Below are positions 10,886 to 18,862 of a stretch of DNA of 64,000 nt, piece after piece. A program made the position numbers and the translations under genes. Source of the stretch: Wenzhouxiangella sp042310355 (lineage in GTDB: Bacteria > Pseudomonadota > Gammaproteobacteria > Xanthomonadales > Wenzhouxiangellaceae). The stretch is taken from assembly GCF_042310355.1 (NCBI RefSeq), contig NZ_JBHJMR010000006.1, positions 135,744 to 199,743 of the forward strand, written 5' to 3'. Below the pieces are notes generated by a model. That model did not search any database and had not been told where the DNA came from. It saw only the letters and a program-made list of their open reading frames with translations. Position 1 is the first letter of the stretch. Each line of letters begins with the position of its first letter.

Positions 10886-11210
10886 GATTCAAATCTTGCC
10901 AGTGGGTGGGTTTATGGAAAAGCCGCCATGTGTCCAAAGGCTCTCCGATACCGCCTTGGCCGAAGGCGGTAGGGCGGGCTCGTCGCCCCGCTAGAGCCAG
11001 AAAACGCACGAAACGACGCTCACCGCTGGGTGGCGCCGTTGGGGAAAGCTTTCTTGCACGCGCGCTTTATACAGGAAAATGGCTGAAAAGCCAACTAATT
11101 TCTGAGCTTTTTCGGATATTCTTCCAGCCGGCCAGTCAGCGCGTAGTGGGGTAAGGTCCAGGAAACTCACGGGTTTCCCGGCAAATTCGGAGTCTCCGCG
11201 GGCGGCGGCG
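10886..11210. other. EF-G leader and boundary of the BCCT remnant
   Basis: No intact gene is visible. A perfect 9-bp stem (TACCGCCTT/AAGGCGGTA, 10949-10971, loop GGCCG) lies 64-86 bases upstream of the EF-G start, probably within its 5' leader. The stretch from about 11060 to 11210 is unrelated sequence directly abutting the transporter fragment. Confidence 0.45.
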
Positions 11211-11861
11211 GGCGAGTACGTCACCTCGTTCTTTTCGATGGCGACCATGACATCCCAGACGGCGCCGGAGTGGTGGATGAAGTGGTGGACGGTCTTCTTT
11301 TTCGCCTGGTTCATCGGCTACACCCCGCTGATGGCCGTGTTTGTCGCTCGTATTTCCCGTGGCCGGACGGTGCGTGAAATGATCACCGCGGTGGCGATCC
11401 TTGCGCTCATCGCCACGACCGTGTGGTTCAACCTGCTCGGCGGTTCCGGCATCTTCTACCAGATGGAGGGTGCCTTCGACCTGACCGAGCCGTTGAACAA
11501 TTTCCGGTTCGATGTCGCCACGCTGACGGTGGCACAGGCGCTTCCGGGCGGTACCTGGATGGCGGCGGCGATTCTGGTCCTGACCACGATCTTCGTGGCC
11601 ACCACCGGCGATTCCATGAGCTACTCGATCGCCATGGTCGGCGCCGGCCATGACCAGCCCCATCCGTGGATCCGCGTGTTCTGGGGCGGAGCGATGGCGC
11701 TGATGGCGGCCATCCTGCTCTACATGGGGTCGGGCAGCATCAGCGTGCTGCAACAGTTCATCGTGCTCACGGCGATTCCGGTGTCGCTGATCATTCTTCC
11801 TTCACTGTGGACAGGCCCGAAAGCCGCCATGGCCATGGCGAGAGAGCAGGGCGTGAGCTAA
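11211..11861 (+). pseudogene. BCCT-family transporter, C-terminal fragment only
   Basis: Recognisable homology begins at about 11211 with GEYVTSFF and runs through WTVFFFAWFIGYTPLMAVFVARISRGRTVREM, the conserved central signature of betaine/choline/carnitine transporters, to the normal C-terminal helices. About 215 residues remain of the roughly 500 expected. The first half, including the substrate-binding tryptophan box and sodium-site helices, is missing. The frame stays open into upstream DNA that does not resemble the family, and the first ATG (11238) lacks a good ribosome site. I read it as a 5'-truncated remnant, perhaps left by a deletion. It could still encode a short membrane protein, but transport activity is implausible. 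Confidence 0.75.
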
Positions 11862-12032
11862 TGTTCGCCAGCTCGTCCTCGGGCCGCTGAGTCGCGCCGG
11901 TACCGTCGGTCCAGATCCAGAAGCCGCAAAAAGCAGGAAGAATCCTGGGGCTGGCTGCGGGCCCGCGTCGATGAGCAGTTGACAGACGTTGCGCTAAGGT
12001 GATGCCACTTACTCAACTGGATAGTGACCGCA

Positions 12033-12416
12033 ATGGACAAGAAGCAACAGGCACTCGCATCGCCGCTGTTCGAGGCATTGGCCGAGATCGCGTTCAGCTC
12101 GGTCATGGTGACCCGGGCGACCGACGAACACGGCGCCTCCGAAATCGTTTACGTCAATGATCAGTTCACTGAGCTGACCGGGTACAGTGCCGGGGAGGTC
12201 ATGGGAAAGACGCCCGGCTTGCTGCAGGGGCAGAAGACCGATCGCAATGTGCTCGAGCGGCTGGCAAGGGAGGTTTCCGAAGACCGCGTTTTTCACGGCC
12301 GCACTGTCAACTATCGCAAGGACGGCAGCGAGTTCGATATCGAGTGGAAAGTTACACGCGTGGTCGATATCGACGGAGCGACGTACTACATCGCCGTTCA
12401 GCGAGAGGCTGTCTGA
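12033..12416 (+). CDS. Stand-alone PAS-domain protein, LOV-like without the cysteine
   Basis: The product (127 residues from the ATG at 12033; an in-frame GTG at 12024 would add three) is essentially one PAS domain: IVYVNDQFTELTGYSAGEVMGKTP, then LLQGQKTDRNVL, then RKDGSEFDIEWKV and a terminal YYIAVQREAV strand. The segment GKTPGLLQGQ aligns with the GRNCRFLQG helix of LOV photoreceptors, but the flavin-bonding cysteine is replaced by proline. No output domain is fused, so it probably works by binding a separate partner. Ligand unknown. A strong terminator follows at 12451. No neighbouring kinase or cyclase explains its role. Confidence 0.8.
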   Translation: MDKKQQALASPLFEALAEIAFSSVMVTRATDEHGASEIVYVNDQFTELTGYSAGEVMGKTPGLLQGQKTDRNVLERLAREVSEDRVFHGRTVNYRKDGSEFDIEWKVTRVVDIDGATYYIAVQREAV

Positions 12417-12450
12417 CGGCGCGCCCGCGCAGAGTTGTTAGCGCATCAGG

Positions 12451-12488
12451 GCCGGGAAACCCAGGGCAACAGGGGTTCCCGGCTTTTT
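12451..12488 (+). terminator. Intrinsic terminator after the PAS gene
   Basis: GCCGGGAAACCC pairs with GGGGTTCCCGGC (one mismatch), with a 9-base loop, followed directly by TTTTT. Confidence 0.8.
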
Positions 12489-13293
12489 GAGACACATATT
12501 GCCTGCAATCACTATTCCTGCTCGAATTGATCCGCAAAAACACCATCTGGCGAACACTGAACCTCAATTCCCGTCACGTTCTATCCGGAGAGCGTGCCTG
12601 AGCCGTTCGTCACCGCGCAGGTCTGGACTGGATCGGATGGTTGGTTCAGGACGCTGATCTCATAGGGTCTGCCGTCTTCCGGTGCAGTGGCAAAGGCGAA
12701 CGAGCCATTGGCGCTGATCGCCAGATCCAGTATATTGCTGTCCACCCCTGTCCCCGACGGGCCCGCCAGGGCCGACCGCTCACCATCATCCCAGCGAGCA
12801 AGGCGATTGACTATCACCCCGCCGGCCGTTGCGAACCGCCCGCCGGCGATCAGATGGCCGTCATGCACGGCCAGGGCCCCACGCGGTCAGTGACGGGGCC
12901 GGGGCATGCGCCCGCGATGGTCGACGCGCCGTGGCCGTTGGATTGGTCATTCCTTGATCATACCGAGCCACAGTATGAACGGTCTACACGTTTCCCCTGC
13001 TCGGCGAGTGTGGAAGGCGCAAGAAGCGGCTGCTGAATGCCATCATGCGTGGAAGAAGCCGGGCTCCTCGTCGTTGACCAGTTGGTTGCGTGGACAGGGC
13101 ATGGCGCGGTTATGTCGCCACGACGAGCAAGATGAAATCCTGACCGTGTCGCGATCTGCCGCACGCATTTTCGGGTTTACATATGGTTGATCCGACCAAC
13201 CGAATCTGCGCCTCGCGGCTCGGCTATGGCCTTTGGCTACCCATTAAAAGGTCGATTCAGCCCGGGAAATCGGGCTGTCCTGATTTTACAGTT
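12489..13293. other. Non-coding or decayed stretch with propeller-repeat remnant
   Basis: Across these 805 bases the only recognisable item is the remnant at 12581-12886 on the minus strand. The rest (12890-13290) shows no coding pattern I can support. A small AGCCCG/CGGGCT stem at 13259-13276 lies just beyond the stop of the OmpA-domain gene but lacks a T-run. Confidence 0.4.
12581..12886 (-). pseudogene. Fragment of a beta-propeller repeat protein
   Basis: The minus-strand frame reads ALAVHDGHLIAGGRFATAGG, then VNRLARWDDGERSALAG, then VDSNILDLAISANG. This matches one and a half units of the roughly 50-residue repeat (AGGxFTTAGG...ARWDG...W..LG) of large secreted propeller proteins. A stop codon lies at 12887-12889, immediately before the first recognisable residues, and there is no start with a ribosome site except an internal GTG at 12868. 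No full-length gene is present, so this is a relic of a deleted or rearranged gene. Confidence 0.55.
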
Positions 13294-14568
13294 CTACAAT
13301 AATCGCCTGGCCGTATTCCAGCTGCCGCGATCTTCATCTTCGTTGCAGTAGCGCCAATAGCCGGTAAAGGTATCGAGTTCCGGGGAATCGAATTCAAGTC
13401 GAATGCCTCCCCAGTGCTCGCTTCCCTGCTTTTCGCTGTCACATGCAGTGCGTGATCTGTCCTTGATCCAGAACCCCTCAAACTGATCCTCATCGACGAA
13501 CTCACCTGTCAGCGTACCTTCGGACATTCGGTACTGCCCGTTGACCTGATCGCCTCGTCGCTCCAACTCAATGATGCCGGCATCTTCCGAGTGCCAGATT
13601 CCGAGGATCTCAACCTGCGGTTCACTCTGTTCTCCAGCTTCTGGGGTTGTTCTAACGGTCAATTCCACGCGACGATTGCGCGCACGACCCTCGGCGGTGT
13701 CATTGCTCGCCAGGGGCTGGCTTTCGCCAAGCGCCCGGGTGGTAACCGCTCCCTCGGGGAACGCGGCGTTCTCCATCAAGTAGCGTGCAACGGTCTGCGC
13801 CCTGTTCCTCGACAAAACGAGATTGTCTTCCGCGCTGCCGACGCTGTCGGTATGACCGGCGACTTCCACTGCGCTGCCTTCCGTGTTTTCGAGTTGCGCA
13901 ATGACGCGACTCAGTTCTTCCCGTCCCCCGTCCTTGAGCCGGTGCTCGCCGGAATCGAACAGTACCGAACCGTCCAACGCGATCTTGGCCGCGGATCCCA
14001 TGGCGCCGATCGCATCGATATCCGCTCCCGGCGTCCGGGTGTTGCAAGCCTGCCGGAGATCCACCAGCTTTATGAAGCGAAACGAATCATCGGCCGATAC
14101 GTAGGGCGCAATATCCACCTCGGCCTTGCCGCCGGAAATGACGCCCACTCGCACCCAGTCCTCACCGTCTTCGGATACCGCCATTGCGGTCGGCTCGACG
14201 TCCGGGCCAATCTCGAATACGTAGAGATCGGGTCCGGCTACATCGATCAACTCGTTGTCGGTCAACTGCACTACCAACTGGCCACCGCAGCCAAGTGTCA
14301 CGAAGCTGTCCTCTTCATCGCTTTCGTAGTCGGGAGTCCCCAGGATTGCGTAGGGATCGGAAAAGGCATCGCCACCGTCAGGATCGCCGGGCGAGAACGA
14401 AACCACTTCATCGGCAAACGAGGCGGCGCCTATGGGGAAGAATACCTCACCGCCATGTCCGTCGGGGTAGGCTTTTCCGGGTCCATTCTCGTCTTCGGAT
14501 GCGGAAGTCGGAGGCTGCACGGAGATCATGGTCAGGATCAGCAACAAGCTGCCAATTTGATTTCGCAT
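13294..14568 (-). CDS. OmpA-domain envelope protein with N-terminal discoidin-like and C-terminal extra domain
   Basis: I use the ATG at 14568 (AGGAAG upstream), giving 424 residues and a signal peptide (SLLLILTMISVQPPTSAS). Residues about 30-190 form a secreted domain with GEVFFPIGAASFADEVV, SFVTLGCGGQLVVQLTDN and a DIDAIGAMG end, as in discoidin-like surface domains. Residues about 195-305 are a canonical OmpA C-terminal peptidoglycan-binding domain (VLFDSGEHRL, VEVAGHTDSVG, NLVLSRNRAQTVARYL, GRARNRRVEL). The last about 100 residues (GIWHSEDAGIIELERRGDQV...) look like a small beta-barrel domain. It probably tethers outer membrane or surface structures to the cell wall. Order and combination are unusual; single gene. 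Confidence 0.8.
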   Translation of the reverse strand: MRNQIGSLLLILTMISVQPPTSASEDENGPGKAYPDGHGGEVFFPIGAASFADEVVSFSPGDPDGGDAFSDPYAILGTPDYESDEEDSFVTLGCGGQLVVQLTDNELIDVAGPDLYVFEIGPDVEPTAMAVSEDGEDWVRVGVISGGKAEVDIAPYVSADDSFRFIKLVDLRQACNTRTPGADIDAIGAMGSAAKIALDGSVLFDSGEHRLKDGGREELSRVIAQLENTEGSAVEVAGHTDSVGSAEDNLVLSRNRAQTVARYLMENAAFPEGAVTTRALGESQPLASNDTAEGRARNRRVELTVRTTPEAGEQSEPQVEILGIWHSEDAGIIELERRGDQVNGQYRMSEGTLTGEFVDEDQFEGFWIKDRSRTACDSEKQGSEHWGGIRLEFDSPELDTFTGYWRYCNEDEDRGSWNTARRLL

Positions 14569-14925
14569 CACTACACTTCCTTTCAGGATCTTCTGACCTG
14601 TCACGATCGGAGTCCCGAAGTTCCGGGCAAGCACAAACTTGCGGTGTCCACGGCATACGCGCGCTTGGACTCACTCGAGATCGCGATGCCGCGGTGGGAC
14701 TCATGCCGGTTCTGAGTGAGCCAGATCTTTCCTACAGGCTACCGGCTGACCCCGGCTCGAGTCCAGTCTCGAGCACGGCCGCGGGCCCTGGATGTCGATT
14801 CCGAAGCAGTACGCCCGGTCCGCATGGCCCACCAGACGCCCGATCTACTCCCTGAGAATGCTTGTGCAGCATTCTGGGAGCCGGCAGGAGTGAAGCCCGA
14901 CAACGATGCCGCCGGGCTTTCTGCA
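14569..14925. other. Intergenic region upstream of the OmpA-domain gene
   Basis: This 357-base stretch lies between two minus-strand genes. An AAGCCCG/CGGGCTT stem (14893-14919) just beyond the barrel gene stop could terminate it but has no T-run. A second stem, GAATGCT/AGCATTC, lies at about 14857-14875. No gene is seen. Confidence 0.4.
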
Positions 14926-15474
14926 CTAGAAGTTGTAGCCCAGTCCGACCGTGTAGGCCCAGGATCCGTCATCCTGAAAGGCATCGTCGGCGTCGCTGGT
15001 GCTGCTGAAGAAGAACTGGTACTCGACTCGGGCCAGGAAGTAGGTCTTCGTCTGAACGTAGTGCTTTACACCGGTCTCCAGGCCGGCGAAGGTGCTGTCC
15101 TTGACTCCATCGCCGTAGACCCCACCAAGGCTCGCGCCGATGAACGGCCGCGTGCGGTCGTTGAGGAACTGATAATTGAAGTATCCACGGGTTGAGCCGT
15201 TCCAGAAGTCGTCCTTGATGCTTTCGCCTTCGATGCTGGCATAGTTGATGCTCTGGCGGATGCCAGCAACCATCTGGTCGTTCAGGTACCAGCCGAGATC
15301 GCCGGTCATGCCGAAGCTGCCGCTATCGAAGTCTCGATCGCTGCTGCCGGTTCCCGAGATGGACAGCTCCTTGTCGCCGTGACTCGGGCCGAACTCCGCG
15401 GTTTGGGCGGTCGCCGCCATGGACAGCACACCGAAAAGGCAAGTGGTCACTATCGCCGTATTGAATTTGATCAT
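14926..15474 (-). CDS. Small outer membrane beta-barrel protein
   Basis: The 182-residue product has a signal peptide ending in MAATAQ (near residue 23). It continues with alternating amphipathic strands typical of an 8-stranded OmpA/OmpX-like barrel: ELSISGTGSS, FGMTGDLGWYL, MVAGIRQSINYA, TRGYFNYQFL, TRPFIGASLGGVYG, TYFLARVEYQFFF, and a terminal YTVGLGYNF whose final phenylalanine is the BAM recognition residue. It is inserted in the outer membrane; ligand or role unknown. The ATG follows AAGGAA. It is followed on the same strand, after 357 bases, by the OmpA-domain gene, too far apart to assume an operon. Confidence 0.8.
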   Translation of the reverse strand: MIKFNTAIVTTCLFGVLSMAATAQTAEFGPSHGDKELSISGTGSSDRDFDSGSFGMTGDLGWYLNDQMVAGIRQSINYASIEGESIKDDFWNGSTRGYFNYQFLNDRTRPFIGASLGGVYGDGVKDSTFAGLETGVKHYVQTKTYFLARVEYQFFFSSTSDADDAFQDDGSWAYTVGLGYNF

Positions 15475-15802
15475 GAGAAGTTCCTTGCTTGATGCAGAAA
15501 GAGGTCAGGGAGCGCGCCGCGTCCGGCCGCGCGCGGATCGTTGTGGGGCGAAAGGCAATCCAGTCGGCCAACGCAAACGCACGGCGTCATGGTCGGCGGT
15601 TCGGTACCTGGTCGTCTGTGCGTTGGCGCACCGGAGTTCTTCTTGCCCGGGTCGAAAATCGGTTCCCGAAAGGGCATGCTTCCGCCTGCCCGGGCTGGGG
15701 AAAGAGATGGAACTCGAGAGCGTTTCAAGTCATGCGGGCAGAATCGCCAGGATAGATCAGTTGTAGCTGACTCGCTCTCGGGGCTGTGATTTTTATCGTT
15801 GG
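15475..15802. other. Intergenic region, no gene seen
   Basis: 328 bases between two minus-strand genes. A GCCAACGCA/TGCGTTGGC inverted pair about 50 bases apart (15577-15629) is the only structure noticed. It is probably promoter region for the barrel gene. Confidence 0.35.
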
Positions 15803-16048
15803 TTAGCCGTTGTCGGCTTCGTCCTCGACATCATCTCCGGCGTCTTCGATTGCATCACCGGCGTCGTCGATGGCCTCATCAATTTCTTCTCCGGCCTTTT
15901 CAGCCGGGCCCTGGTCTTCGCAGCCGGTCAAGATCGCGCTGCCGCCCAGTGCGAACAGTAGTGCGAAAAGTACGCTGATGATCCGGGTGCCGTTTCTTGG
16001 CCCAGGGGTGCTGTTCTTCTCGGTGTTACTTGTGTCTGACGTATTCAT
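15803..16048 (-). CDS. Small acidic lipoprotein
   Basis: The frame is open for 188 codons, but only the ATG at 16048 has a ribosome site (AGGAGAAG), giving 81 residues. A hydrophobic stretch (IISVLFALLFALGGSAILTGC) ends in the lipobox LTGC, so the mature protein is lipid-anchored. The mature part is about 33 residues and strongly acidic with a 7-residue pattern (EEIDEAIDDAGDAIEDAGDD), predicted as an amphipathic helix. An N-terminal cytoplasmic extension of about 25 polar residues precedes the signal, which is long for a lipoprotein. It resembles entericidin-like small lipoproteins in size but I cannot assign it. It is divergent from the YqaE/DUF4112 group. Confidence 0.65.
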   Translation of the reverse strand: MNTSDTSNTEKNSTPGPRNGTRIISVLFALLFALGGSAILTGCEDQGPAEKAGEEIDEAIDDAGDAIEDAGDDVEDEADNG

Positions 16049-16598
16049 GCTCGATCTTCTCCTTTCTCGATCAAGGTTCTGATCCGGTAGCGTTATGGCC
16101 TTGGCGGCAGGTGGGCTCGGCAGACCAAACAGGTACGGCCTTGCCCGTGCATATGAACGCAATGTAGGTGACGCCAGGCTGCCGGGTCTGTTCGATACCG
16201 AACGGTGTGATCGTCGAGATCGGCGCGATTCGGGCCACGCCTGCATGCCAAGGATCATTGACTCTTGAATTGACCGAGGGATATTGCCCGCACTCGTTTG
16301 GAGTGCCGAGTGCGGGCGCCACACAATTCGAGATCTACGAGAGTGGCGCCTCGTCACGAAGAGTTTCATCCGGCGGGGCGACTGCAGTCACCTGATTTCA
16401 AGAGCTCTAAGAGCCACCACCAACAGCACGGCGCCTGGGCAGGTTAGGGTTCGGTTCGGTAGCGAACAGAAGCCGTGGTTCGAAACAACTGATCATGAAC
16501 TGGGCTGGAAGCGCCATGCCCTTGAGTTCGAGCATCGCGCAGGCGATATCGAATATGGAGATCTGCCCGATGCTTCAAATGTTCCCAAGGAGAACAGA
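16049..16598. other. Long divergent intergenic region
   Basis: 550 bases between the acidic lipoprotein gene and the YqaE-type gene. It contains a perfect 9-bp hairpin CCCGCACTC/GAGTGCGGG (16287-16316, 12-base loop). A 251-base open frame exists on the minus strand (16071-16322), but it has no ribosome site or family resemblance that I can support. Confidence 0.4.
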
Positions 16599-16790
16599 AT
16601 GGCCGTAGTCAACACACAAGACAGAATGCTGGGTGATTTGCTCAAAATCATATTGGCAATTATCCTGCCACCCCTCGGCGTATTCCTCGAGGTGGGCATT
16701 GGAAAGCATTTCTGGATAAACATCATTCTGACTTTGCTCGGATTCATTCCTGGCATTATTCATGCCGTTTATATCATTGCCTCACGGTAG
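16599..16790 (+). CDS. yqaE: YqaE/Pmp3 family small membrane protein
   Basis: The 63-residue product fits the UPF0057/Pmp3 family: two membrane helices (LLKIILAIILPPLGVFLEVG and INIILTLLGFIPGIIHAVYI) joined by a short loop, with the conserved ILPPLGVFLEVG signature. Such proteolipids sit in the cytoplasmic membrane and are induced by salt, cold or membrane stress in other organisms. The ATG has AAGGAGAA immediately upstream. The DUF4112 gene begins 9 bases after the stop, so the two are almost certainly one operon. The N terminus (MAVVNTQDRM) is slightly longer than in minimal Pmp3 proteins. Confidence 0.9.
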   Translation: MAVVNTQDRMLGDLLKIILAIILPPLGVFLEVGIGKHFWINIILTLLGFIPGIIHAVYIIASR

Positions 16791-16799
16791 AACAAGATC

Positions 16800-17204
16800 A
16801 TGGTCGCTACAGGCAGCCCGGACGACGTAAGCCGCGAAACGTTGGCTAGACTGCAGCAGCTTTCGAATCTCATGGACAGGGCTTTCGTGATCCCTGGAAC
16901 GGGCATTCGATTCGGCCTTGACTCTGTCGTTGGTCTGATTCCGGTTATCGGCGACACGGCAACCGTTGCGGTATCAGGCTACATTTACAGTTTTGCGAAA
17001 AAAGCCGGTGTGCCGAGGCGGAAGCGGCTGAGAATGGCCTGGAATATCTTCATAGACTGGCTCATCGGGCTCGTTCCAGTGTTGGGAGATGCTTTTGATG
17101 TTGCTTTCAAGGCAAACAGCAAGAACGTCCAGATCATCATGGCGCACGTGGAAAATCAGCTCGATGCCGATAACATCGAAAGGCCTCATGAGCGCGTCGC
17201 CTGA
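16800..17204 (+). CDS. DUF4112 family membrane protein
   Basis: The 134-residue product carries the DUF4112 features: LSNLMDRAFVIPGTGIRFGLDSVVGLIPVIGD, a transmembrane segment, and a second copy-like WLIGLVPVLGDAFDVAFKANSKNV. The paired PG-G-R-GLD and G-VPV-GD-D motifs are diagnostic. It is predicted to be an inner-membrane protein with two hairpins; biochemical role unknown. It follows the YqaE gene by 9 bases and overlaps the next gene's likely start by 17 bases, giving a three-gene run that may respond to envelope stress. Confidence 0.85.
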   Translation: MVATGSPDDVSRETLARLQQLSNLMDRAFVIPGTGIRFGLDSVVGLIPVIGDTATVAVSGYIYSFAKKAGVPRRKRLRMAWNIFIDWLIGLVPVLGDAFDVAFKANSKNVQIIMAHVENQLDADNIERPHERVA

Positions 17205-17682
17205 AATCGGGCTTGGCTCGCTCCGTGCCTTTGCAGTAACTCGGTCCATGACGGTCGCGGCCTTACTGGCGTTTTCGACTTTTCCCGCTCTATCCCTCGC
17301 CCAATCATCGTGCCCTGGAATTCACGTCAAGATCCTGGACATACGAAACAGCACGGGATCAGTAGCTTGCGCGCTGTTCGACGCGCCTGAGGGTTTCCCT
17401 AAAGAATTCCTCCGGCATGCCAGCCGGATCCAGATGACGAAGATCATACAGGCCGAGGGCCGTTGCGACTTTCAAAACATCGAACCCGGAACGTACGCGT
17501 TGGCCGTTGTTCACGATGAGAATATGGACGGCAAGATCGGCACCAACTGGCTGGGAGTTCCCACGGAAGGGTATGGATTCTCGGCCGGTGCGGAGGTCTC
17601 TATGAGCGCGCCCTCATTCGAGGACGCCAGCTTTACCTACGATGGAAAGCAGCTGGAACTTAAAATCCGTCTAACCTACTGA
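17188..17682 (+). CDS. DUF2141 family secreted protein
   Basis: From the ATG at 17188 (AAAGG upstream, overlapping the previous gene) the product has 164 residues with a signal-like segment (MTVAALLAFSTFPALSLAQ) preceded by a 20-residue leader. Starting at the ATG at 17248 would give a tidier signal peptide but no ribosome site. The mature part shows DUF2141 hallmarks: VKILDIRNSTGSVACALFDA, then GRCDFQNIEPGTYALAVVHDENMDGK, then GVPTEGYGFS. It is a small beta-sandwich secreted to the periplasm, function unknown. Two cysteines could pair. Likely third gene of the YqaE-DUF4112 operon. Confidence 0.8.
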   Translation: MSASPEIGLGSLRAFAVTRSMTVAALLAFSTFPALSLAQSSCPGIHVKILDIRNSTGSVACALFDAPEGFPKEFLRHASRIQMTKIIQAEGRCDFQNIEPGTYALAVVHDENMDGKIGTNWLGVPTEGYGFSAGAEVSMSAPSFEDASFTYDGKQLELKIRLTY

Positions 17683-17684
17683 CC

Positions 17685-17705
17685 CAGTCACTCATTCTGT
17701 AAGCG
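17685..17705 (+). repeat. Possible solo end of the 47-kb foldback element family
   Basis: AGTCACTCATTCTGTAA matches, over 16 of its bases, the CGTCACTCATTCTGTAA end sequence of the foldback element at 47466-47736. It lies directly behind the DUF2141 stop. No partner end is visible, so it may be a remnant or coincidence. Confidence 0.35.
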
Positions 17706-17766
17706 ATAGCGAGAGCGCGAATCGCCTATCATTCAGGTATTGTCAGCAATAAGTGGACGCAGACGA

Positions 17767-18540
17767 ATGAACAGAATGTGCATTTTGACTATTGGAATGC
17801 TGGTCTCGGGCCAGGCACTGGCCTGGGGCGCGACGGGGCACCGGGTTGCCGGCCAGATTGCGGAGGAGTACCTGTCTCCTCAGGCCCGCCTGGCGGTCGA
17901 GGACGTGCTCGGGGTGGAGTCGCTGGCGCAAGCATCGACATGGCCCGATTTCATGCGCGCCGACCCGGATGAGTTTTGGCAGTCGACTGCGAATCCGTGG
18001 CACTACGTCACCGTGCCGCCGGGAAAAGAATATCGCGAGGTGGGCGCGCCCGAGCAAGGCGATGCGGCGTCCGCGCTCGATCGGTTCACCTACCAGCTGC
18101 GCGACGCCGAATCCAGTGCAGAAGAACGTGTGCTGGCATTGCGTTTCATCATCCACATTGTCGGGGACCTTCATCAACCGCTACACGTCGGCAGTGGCGA
18201 GGACCGCGGCGGAAACGATGTCGACGTCACGTTTTTCGGTGAGCCCACGAATCTTCACCGACTGTGGGACTCGCAAATGATCGATCGCAGACAATTGTCG
18301 TTTTCGGAGATGGCGGAATGGCTCGCGGCGGAAATAACGCCGGAGGATTTCCGCGCCTGGAATACGCCGGACCCGCTGGTCTGGATTGAAGAAAGCGCAG
18401 CGCTGCGGGAGCGAATCTATCCCGAGGAAGACGATCTGGGTTGGAGCTACAGCTATGAATGGGCCGATGATATCGATCTGCAACTCAAGAAAGCGGGCGT
18501 TCGTACAGCGGCCTACCTGAACGACGTGTTCTCGCAATAG
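17767..18540 (+). CDS. S1/P1-type zinc-dependent nuclease
   Basis: The 257-residue product has a signal peptide whose predicted cleavage (ALA/W) exposes tryptophan 20. In the S1/P1 family this residue must be the mature N terminus because its backbone binds zinc. Further zinc-ligand segments follow: WGATGHRVAGQIAE, the WPD and FMRADP region, WHYVTVPPG, IIHIVGDLHQPLHVG and GGNDVDVTFFG-NLHRLWDS. These enzymes cleave single-stranded DNA and RNA, and 3'-nucleotides, in the periplasm or medium, probably to scavenge nucleotides and phosphate. Length is close to bacterial members. I choose the ATG at 17767 because an upstream in-frame start would spoil the signal. Confidence 0.9.
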   Translation: MNRMCILTIGMLVSGQALAWGATGHRVAGQIAEEYLSPQARLAVEDVLGVESLAQASTWPDFMRADPDEFWQSTANPWHYVTVPPGKEYREVGAPEQGDAASALDRFTYQLRDAESSAEERVLALRFIIHIVGDLHQPLHVGSGEDRGGNDVDVTFFGEPTNLHRLWDSQMIDRRQLSFSEMAEWLAAEITPEDFRAWNTPDPLVWIEESAALRERIYPEEDDLGWSYSYEWADDIDLQLKKAGVRTAAYLNDVFSQ

Positions 18541-18862
18541 CGATTGTCGAGGTCCCGGCCCGACGCCTGGTCGGCACGACACGCCAATCGAGTCTCTCAA
18601 TGGGGTTGAGCGTCTCGGAGCGGACTTCTCGTCACTGATCAGGGGGCTGCGTGAGCGAGCCAGTCGACTATCCTGGCTTCGGCCGAAGTGCCGGGCGGTC
18701 GGGGGAGTTGCAGCGTAAGCCCTCAGAATATTGGCTCCGGATCGTAGGTGTCGGGAGTTTCCGGGTGTCCTCCAGTGCGCGCCTTCCGCGTAGCTTGTAT
18801 TGAGCCATTCTCGTTTGCCTCGCATGACCGGGCACTTACTCAGTACTTTCGGGAGACGTTCA
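18541..18862. other. Intergenic region with a diverged repeat relative
   Basis: 322 bases without a gene. At 18741-18763, GATCGTAGGTGTC...GTTTCC resembles the head of the dispersed repeat at 8601 (19 of 23 positions by eye). A short GGCTTCGGCCGAAG stem lies at about 18674-18688. Confidence 0.4.

Noticed and set aside
16071..16322. Minus-strand 83-codon frame in the 550-base intergenic region
   Set aside because: No ribosome site, no recognisable family, and it spans a perfect hairpin.
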